Source of the DNA: Ulva prolifera
Taxonomy: Eukaryota > Chlorophyta > Ulvophyceae > Ulvales > Ulvaceae
Assembly: GCA_023078555.1 (NCBI GenBank)
Contig: CM041197.1
Coordinates: 9,475,679-9,539,678 of the forward strand
DNA: 64,000 bases
Direction: 5' to 3'
Shown here: in pieces, positions 57,902-64,000 of the stretch
Layout of the letters: each line of letters starts with the position of its first letter
Position numbering within the stretch: position 1 is the first letter of the stretch
The notes under the pieces: generated by a model
What the model saw: the letters and a program-made list of their open reading frames with translations, nothing else
What the model was told of the DNA's origin: nothing
The model's database searches: none
Made by a program: the position numbers and the translations under genes

Positions 57902-59690
57902 GATCGGCGCCCCAGCACGGGTCTCAGGTGCAGGTGGCCGAGGCCACCAGTGTGGCCACTGGTGTGCAACGTGCGGTGGGGCAACCCAGTGACACGGTTG
58001 CTGTGCCTCGGGGGGATTGTGTGAAGTATAGAAAAGTAAATCTGGCCTGATTGAGCCGTATCCTGAAGAGGACGTTGCCAATCATGTGATGGGGCTCTGC
58101 TGAATGACGTCGGGTAATTGAATAGCCTGAGTGGGTGGGCACTGCTGCACTGCAAAGCCTAGTCAGATTGGGTCTGTGGGAGCAAAGCATGTGATGTGTT
58201 GCCTACGCTCTCGCGAGATGCTTTTGACGGTGACCAGAGCTGTTGGGACCAGCCAGGCAGGTGGGTGGACACAGCCGGCCACCACTGCAGCATGTGTGCA
58301 GCAGCATGTGGGCTGTGAGCAAGTAATTGTCAAAGTTCTCACTCCTGCCTGCGATGCTATTGCACCCATTGTAAACAGGACACATCTGAGATGGTCTTTG
58401 AACAGGACATGCGCATCTGAGATGTGCCTTGATGTCTAGATATTTGGTAGCCATGACCACACAGGTGACGTCAACTCCGGCATGCCTTGACTGGGCCCCA
58501 GCTGGGGAATGTAAATCAAGCCAGGTGCTGAATGTCACACTGTGCCAGCTGAAGCGCGTACCGTGTGCGTGTATGTGTGCCGTCACATTCGAGAGGGCTC
58601 TGCACAGAGCCCAGCAGCAGCCTGCTGTAGCACATGCATTGGACACAGCCATGCTTGGTCATCTCGTGAATGGATGCTATGGGACCCTGTGGAGACTGCC
58701 GTATGCTGCCAGGATGGTGCGCCACGGCGGGAGGTTTTAGTGCGCTGTGGCTTCTAGGGGCATGGAGGCAGTCGCAGGTCGCTCTCCTTCTGAACCCCCA
58801 GGCAATCCAAGCGAGTGGCCCGACAGTGACAGTTGGCACAGCAGTTGATATGGGCCATGACCACAGGTGTCATGCGCCGGGGCCCCCTGCAGGCTTACGC
58901 AGCCTACACGCAAGCTGCGCCTCTCGAGTACATTGTGCGCTCCGTCGGGCCGATTCGTAACCGGACCTACTGACTAGGGTGGCCTACTCATTCAGTTACG
59001 AGCTGTTGATGTAGCTGGCCTTTGAAGGTATAAGTATGTCGCAAGTGCTGCCTGCCCCGATGTTGATGTTGCACAGGAATCAGACGAGCCAAAGTTCTAG
59101 CAAAGGCATTTGCGACTCGATATAACGTGTTATGTCAAAGCATCGTGGATCTCTGATCCGCTGTGGCCATGAATCCGGCTACTAATGCTTGGTCAACGCT
59201 GATATAACACCTAAGCCACGCACACGGTGTCGTGCGATTTCTCTGCGACTTTCAGCAGTCATCAATGCCAAAGGCGTGCGGCAACGGATTCTGACGATAA
59301 ATTTCGTGCGTTGCTTCGTTGAAGCAAGCTTGCAGCGGTGACAACTGCTGTAGCCATGCGATGCAGGCCTGCGCACACAATGGTTGCGCAAGCCTGACTG
59401 ATGCGCTCAACATGTCTCAAACTTCACGATAGCAATGAGAGGATTCGAAGCCACAGCATAGCTTCCTTATGCAGGCCACGTTTCATATTTGCTGTGCAAT
59501 CGCCATTCCCCAGCCACACGAAAGGGTGAACGCTAGCTCGTGCCTGACGCCCACGCCCAGCAATCATGCGAGTTGCCACATTAATCCTCGTGATTTTTTG
59601 CTTTGCGACATCTCCTCTTGAGGAATGCCGGTTCCAGTGGGCTGGAGACAACTCAGGCGCCATGGGCAGCGGTGTCGCCCTGGCATCTGC
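57902..59690. other. gene-poor region
   Basis: Contains a family-S fragment near 58030 (AAAGTAAATCTGGCCTGATT, GAGCCGTATCC). No gene was assembled. Confidence 0.35.
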
Positions 59691-60834
59691 CCCCGTGTTA
59701 TTTTCCCCGACGGTTTTACACCACGCCACCCTCGCTAGCTTGCAGTCTCAACAAAACTCAAAGCGAAAGCATCAGGGCCACCACAGAAACACACTAAATC
59801 GATTGTTGGTTATCAGTTAGGACATCGTGGCCTTCGCGGCGTGATTGCGACTCGGTGGCTGCGACTCAATGCAGATGTGGCATTGGACGACCGTTTATGG
59901 ACAGCACTACTCGAAACTCCGTCGTAACTTTGCACAGCTACGTTTTAACACATATCTGAGCTTTTCGTGATGTATCTGGGGCCCACACAACTCGACCTGT
60001 TGGGTCGGGTGCCTCGACCTGCCACAAGTTCACGTCAGATACTCAATTTGTTGAAAGCTAGCACAGAATGCTCTTGTTGCATCGCTGACCTTCAAAGGCT
60101 GGTGTGCACAGCCCTTTTCATTTGGATCACTACTGTGCTTCCCATGATTATGCAAGACGATATACAGATCATTGGGATGATTGCGAAACACCCGACAGTG
60201 CATGCTGTACCGGCAAGCACAACATGTGGCACCAGTGCCCCTAGCATCTTTCCCTACTCGAGTAGGACATTTTTTGCCAGATGCCTGGCCTGAGTTCGTA
60301 GCCAGTTTGGCAGCGTTTGCGCCAACTAGCCCCGCGGCCGCACTCTGCTTCAGTTTAGCTGATTTTTTCCCAGCACCCGAGAAATTGCAATTGAACATTT
60401 GATTCAATGTAATATTTTTACTGGCCTGATCCTTCTCCTTATATAGCTTGCAACCTCCCTCCGTTTTTCCTCAGAGAGAACAAAATTCGCAGCCGTGTTG
60501 TTGACATCGTCACAGCGAAGACAAGCAGCGACGGCACCCCTGCGCGAATCCAGGGTCCAAACTATTTGATCATAAGTTGCGGACTCATGAGGCTGAGGTT
60601 CGAGGCGCAAATCGCGTACATCCCACGAGATGGACACGTCCGGCAGTACATTCGAATTTGGAAGCACCATGGCATCTAAACGCATCTCGACTGAACGCAA
60701 TGCCAACTGATTTGAAAAATGATGGATTTAGTGTGTTTCTGTGGTGGCCCTGATGCTTTCGCTTTGAGTTTTGTTGAGACTGCAAGCTAGCGAGGGTGGC
60801 GTGGTGTAAAACCGTCGGGGAAAATAACATGGGG
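59691..60834. mobile_element. DNA transposon with perfect 105-bp terminal inverted repeats
   Basis: 59696-59800 and 60725-60829 are perfect inverted complements over 105 bp (outer end TGTTATTTTCCCCGACGG, inner end CACACTAAATC). A short C/G run lies outside each end. The flanks GGCATCTGC (59682-59690) and GGCATCCTGC (60836-60845) look like a 9-10 bp target duplication with one indel. Long TIRs with 9-bp duplications suggest a Mutator-like element, but the class is inferred. Its inner 0.9 kb holds a broken ORF. Confidence 0.8.
60030..60706 (-). pseudogene. frameshifted transposon protein in the 105-bp TIR element
   Basis: Minus-strand ORF from MALRSVEMRLDAMVLPN (60706) through DVRDLRLEPQPHESATYDQI and SEEKRRE. 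It then continues in another frame as GCKLYKEKDQASKNITLNQM and a finger-like block, CCACRYSMHCRVFRNHPNDL then YIVLHNHGKHSSD, to a stop at 60030. The Cys/His spacing (CxxC...H.H) resembles WRKY/FLYWCH-type DNA-binding fingers of transposases. One frameshift near 60462 breaks it, and there is no room for a catalytic domain. Confidence 0.5.
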
Positions 60835-62036
60835 GGGCATCCTGCACGCCAACTGACGCAAAGTGCGATTTGACTTCACAGCGCGCTGCTCTGTGAAACG
60901 CAAGGGCGCTTTTGCATGTACATGTACAGGCTACACTAGAATGCGATCGTGTGATGCTCTGTCGAGACAGCATTAAATCAGTTGATCCCATCGTTAACAC
61001 CGCGTCCCACCGCGATCCGCGCAACCGTTCTACGCCCAGCCAGACCGCTGCGGATGTGGAGATGATGCAGAAGCATGCGGCAAGGATCGTTCTGACAAGT
61101 ATAGGCCCTCCTTATACAACTAGCGCCGGGTTGTCCTCGGTCAGCCCTCATGCGTTCACGTCGGCTCTTGACTGTGGCACGCTCGAGTACACTGCTTGTG
61201 AGTGCACGCAGCCGGCCTCGGTATGCTGTAGGATCGTGGTCTGCTTCGTTGCGCCAGCTCCACGTGCAACATCGTGGCCAGCTGTGTCATCCAGCCACGT
61301 CCACCAAGTCAGCCTGTTGGTGGGGCATGTGCACCTGACGAACACCCCGCACACCCCGGCCTGAGGTTGACGCATCGCACACATGATCGCTCCAGGTGTT
61401 GAGATCCGGGAAACTAGATGCCAGTGATGCCGAGCTGTGCGCCTGCACTGCCTGGCAAATGACGAATGCATGGCATCTAGCCGGTATTGGCCTGTCACCG
61501 GTGACCGCAGCGCACCGTGCACAGCACCCGCACCCGCCCCAGCCCGTGGCCAAGCTTTGCTGCCGCCAGCACATGTGGGCCTGGCACGAGTGATGGTGTC
61601 TGCCCTGCCTTCACCGCCCCGTCGCCACCGACCGCGTTGCCATGTTGTTGGCTTCGATGCCACTTAATTATAAGGATAGCTGCTGACAAAGTCTTGGGTG
61701 CATCAGTGCTTTCGTGACCGCCCAGATCTCTGCGGACACCACATGAAAGGCTCGATGCACCCAGCCTTTTGTTGTTGTTGCCAAAGCCGTGCATGCGGGT
61801 GAGTCATGCATAGTACGCACTGTTGCGAGACTCCGCCACACCCTCCCAGAGCAGATTCATCTGCAACTCGACACTTGAAGCATGCACGACATCTGCATCC
61901 CCGCCACCAACTGTGTCTGAGGTCTCCCTGCTGCTGTAACCATGTATGCAGCGCTGAATGACGGGAAGGGCCAAACACAGCGGCAGGCGCCGGTTTGAGG
62001 TGTGCTGTGTGTTGCCGCAGGGAGGCCGCTGTGCGA

Positions 62037-62088
62037 TTTTGGCAACGAGGGCAATGAGGGGAACGAGGGCAATGAGGGGCGTGGCGGC
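62037..62088 (+). repeat. GNNA-rich minisatellite, short array
   Basis: About five units of the 9-mer GGCAAYGAG / GGGAACGAG. Where translated it reads alternating Gly-Asn-Glu. Confidence 0.75.
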
Positions 62089-62785
62089 GGGTGCCGCCCC
62101 CGGCCTGTCACGTGCGCTCCCCTCTCTCCTCCTGCAACCAGATGCAGGGTGCCCTTTGAATTTCGGCATCGACACGCATGCTCATGCAGCTCACCGCGGC
62201 CATGGCCATGATGGCAAAGCCATCTGAAGTGGGGGGTGCGGGCGCACATCGTGTGCACTGCTGGAGCACCTGCTGCAGCGCCAGCCCCAAATGCGCGTGA
62301 CAAGCTCAATTGCGGTACCCTACCTCCTGCTTCTAGTGCGTGGACAGCGACTCCGCCCGAGGCCGACGCGGCCTGTGGCCTTACCTGAAGTAGCTCCACA
62401 ATGCATGCATGGCCGCATATCAGTGTGCCGCATCGGCCATGCCCGGCCACAGACGCCAGCGTGGGGCACACGGGACATGCATGCGTGTATGCGGGGCTGC
62501 GCCGCGCCCGGCTGCGGCCCTCGGGCTGGCCCTTGTCGTGCCTGCATTGGCCAGGATCACATCGATATCATCCATGGCGGATCATGCCCAATCAAACTGA
62601 TGGCCGTGCTTTTTCTAGGGCTGCCCTGCATCGGTTGGGTGACCGAACCGTTTTCAGGGTAAAGCTGGGGCGTGGAGTGGAGGCGAAGAGGGGCAGTGAC
62701 CATGCATGAACGTCGGCTGCCTAGCGTTGCTCTGTCGATGCGTGAACCCCTCTTCAACACAGCACGCATGCGTGCAGGAACAACG

Positions 62786-62880
62786 GCAATGAGGGGAATG
62801 AAGGCAACGAGGGGAACGAAGGCAACGAGGGGAATGAGGGCAACGAAGGGAACGAGGGCAATGAGGGGAACGAAGGCGAT
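62786..62880 (+). repeat. GNNA-rich minisatellite, long array
   Basis: About ten units of the 9-mer GGCAAYGAR / GGGAAYGAR, the same motif as at 62037 but 0.75 kb away. Confidence 0.8.
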
Positions 62881-63468
62881 GGCCCGCCACGAGGGCGCTA
62901 CGGTCGTTTCTGAGAGCGCTGCAAGCGCCGCCCAACGACATGCAGCTGCAGCTCCCCACGGTGGTGCCTACATGCATCATTTGACACAGTGTGGTGGGGC
63001 CTGGTGCCACGCACCACGAACATGTGCGCAGCTGCAGCGGTCTCATGCATGACTCGGAGCCAGGGATGGGGCAGGCCGCTGCCCTGCTGCAGCGCTGGCG
63101 CAGGAGGACTGGCAATAGACTGATTCATAGGTATGTGTGTATACATGATAGGTGATGAAACCGCGATATTGATGCCTCAACGTGACTCAGCAGCCAGAGC
63201 TGCTGCGGCAGTGGTCTATATCGGTAGCTATAGGAGCAGAGGCGAGGGGATTGACGGCTTGGGGGTGGGCACGGGCAGCGTCTCAGGCTGAGACTCTCAG
63301 CACCTCAGGCTGCCTGGTCGCTGATGTATGAAGGCGTGTGCCATAGTAGGCATAAGCCGACTGTTTGAAGCGTGTGGCTTGTACAAGGTAACAGACGTTG
63401 GCGAGCGTTTCGACAGGAGAACGAGAGTCATCATGACTGTTCTGCCGAGAATTGTGATGCCTGGGACG

Positions 63469-63757
63469 CAGTCGGGCTGGCTGTTCAGAGAGCAAACATG
63501 TTTTTCGTGTGTCCTGTCACACCCTCGTTCGCGCTCCGCGGTGGGTCAAGAATGTAGCTCTGGTTATTGCTATACAGCTCGTGTGCGGTTGCATGGGTGT
63601 GTTGCAACCACACCCAGTCGGGCTGGCTGTTCAGAGAGCAAACATGTTTGTCGTGTGTCCTGTCACACCCTCGTTCGCGCTCCGCGGTGGGTCAAGAATG
63701 TAGCTCTGGTTATTGCTATACAGCTCGTGTGTGGTTGCATGTGTGTGTTGGTCTTTG
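63469..63757 (+). repeat. tandem duplication, 146-bp unit, two copies
   Basis: Unit 1 at 63469-63614, unit 2 from 63615; both begin CAGTCGGGCTGGCTGTTCAG. Differences are few until the units diverge near 63740. Confidence 0.9.
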
Positions 63758-63851
63758 TTGCGTGTTGATAGTTGCGTGGGTGTGTGGTGCCGCTTTGTGT
63801 GGCCTGCGGTCCTACCTGCCTCTCTGGCTTTGTCCATGTGTTACAAGGACA

Positions 63852-63873
63852 CCCCCCCCCCCCCCCCCCCCCC
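63852..63873. repeat. 22-C homopolymer
   Basis: Uninterrupted C run near the right edge. Confidence 0.85.
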
Positions 63874-63924
63874 GTAGGTGCTCAGCTGCGGCTTCAAACG
63901 CTTTCATCAATCGTGCCATCTTCA

Positions 63925-64000
63925 CACACACACACACACACACCACACACACCACACACACACACACACACACACCACCACACCACACACACACACCACA
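63925..64000 (+). repeat. CA microsatellite with CACCA interruptions
   Basis: CA dinucleotide array with several ACCACA interruptions, running to the window edge. Confidence 0.9.

Larger units (their letters stand above)
60835..63468. other. repeat-rich, no gene assembled
   Basis: Several open frames of 100-200 codons exist on both strands but none shows recognisable motifs together with splice logic. Includes the two minisatellites described separately. Confidence 0.35.

Noticed and set aside
62037-62880. CRISPR array
   Set aside because: The repeats are 9-bp tandem units without spacers, in a eukaryotic genome.
63925-64000. telomere
   Set aside because: It is a CA microsatellite with irregular ACCACA units, not TTTAGGG or TTTTAGGG-type repeats.

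Overview
This is eukaryotic nuclear DNA, most probably from a green alga (Chlorophyta). Every gene I could assemble is split by phase-compatible introns with the chlorophyte-type donor GTGCG/GTGAG/GTRYG and a TGCAG acceptor. Exons are GC- and alanine-rich. TGTAA, the chlorophyte poly(A) signal, lies downstream of some stops. Codons, introns and domain content exclude bacteria and phage. I cannot name a genus. Exon joins below were found by reading splice sites and checking phase by hand.

Layout. 1-4.5 kb: last exon of an ERCC6/CSB-like repair ATPase (+), then a GST-fold FAXC/metaxin-type protein (+). 4.8-5.9 kb: a hAT-like element with a perfect 8-bp target duplication. 7.8-32.5 kb: a two-step duplication with four germin-like protein genes on the minus strand (copies A, B, C, D); the A-B segment (about 8.7 kb) was copied again as C-D. 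Between the copies lie a duplicated proline-rich secreted-protein ORF, a duplicated unknown ORF and dispersed repeats. Between B and C sit a secreted unknown gene (minus) and a 5'-truncated LINE (minus) whose tail meets a second LINE tail end to end. Beside D is a broken copy of the secreted gene carrying a 90-bp LINE tail flanked by 15-bp target duplications.

35.5-41.3 kb: a nine-exon receptor-like kinase (minus) with a beta-helix-like ectodomain, one membrane span and an atypical kinase domain (NFG in place of DFG). 45.2-46 kb: a decayed reverse transcriptase. 47.3-50.9 kb: a membrane-anchored FkbM-like methyltransferase (minus). 52.5-54.4 kb: a NAA60-like N-terminal acetyltransferase (+). 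54.4-64 kb: repeat-rich and gene-poor, with a 1.14-kb element bearing perfect 105-bp terminal inverted repeats, minisatellites and a CA microsatellite at the right edge.

The genes do not form a pathway. A loose theme is the cell surface and secretory system: germin-like proteins, a proline-rich secreted protein, a receptor kinase, and putative Golgi-type methyl- and acetyltransferases. The most distinctive content is the mosaic history of the germin array: flanks and exon 1 pair A with C and B with D, while exons 2-3 pair A with D and B with C, pointing to gene conversion or template switching. No wholly new defence or mobile system was seen.
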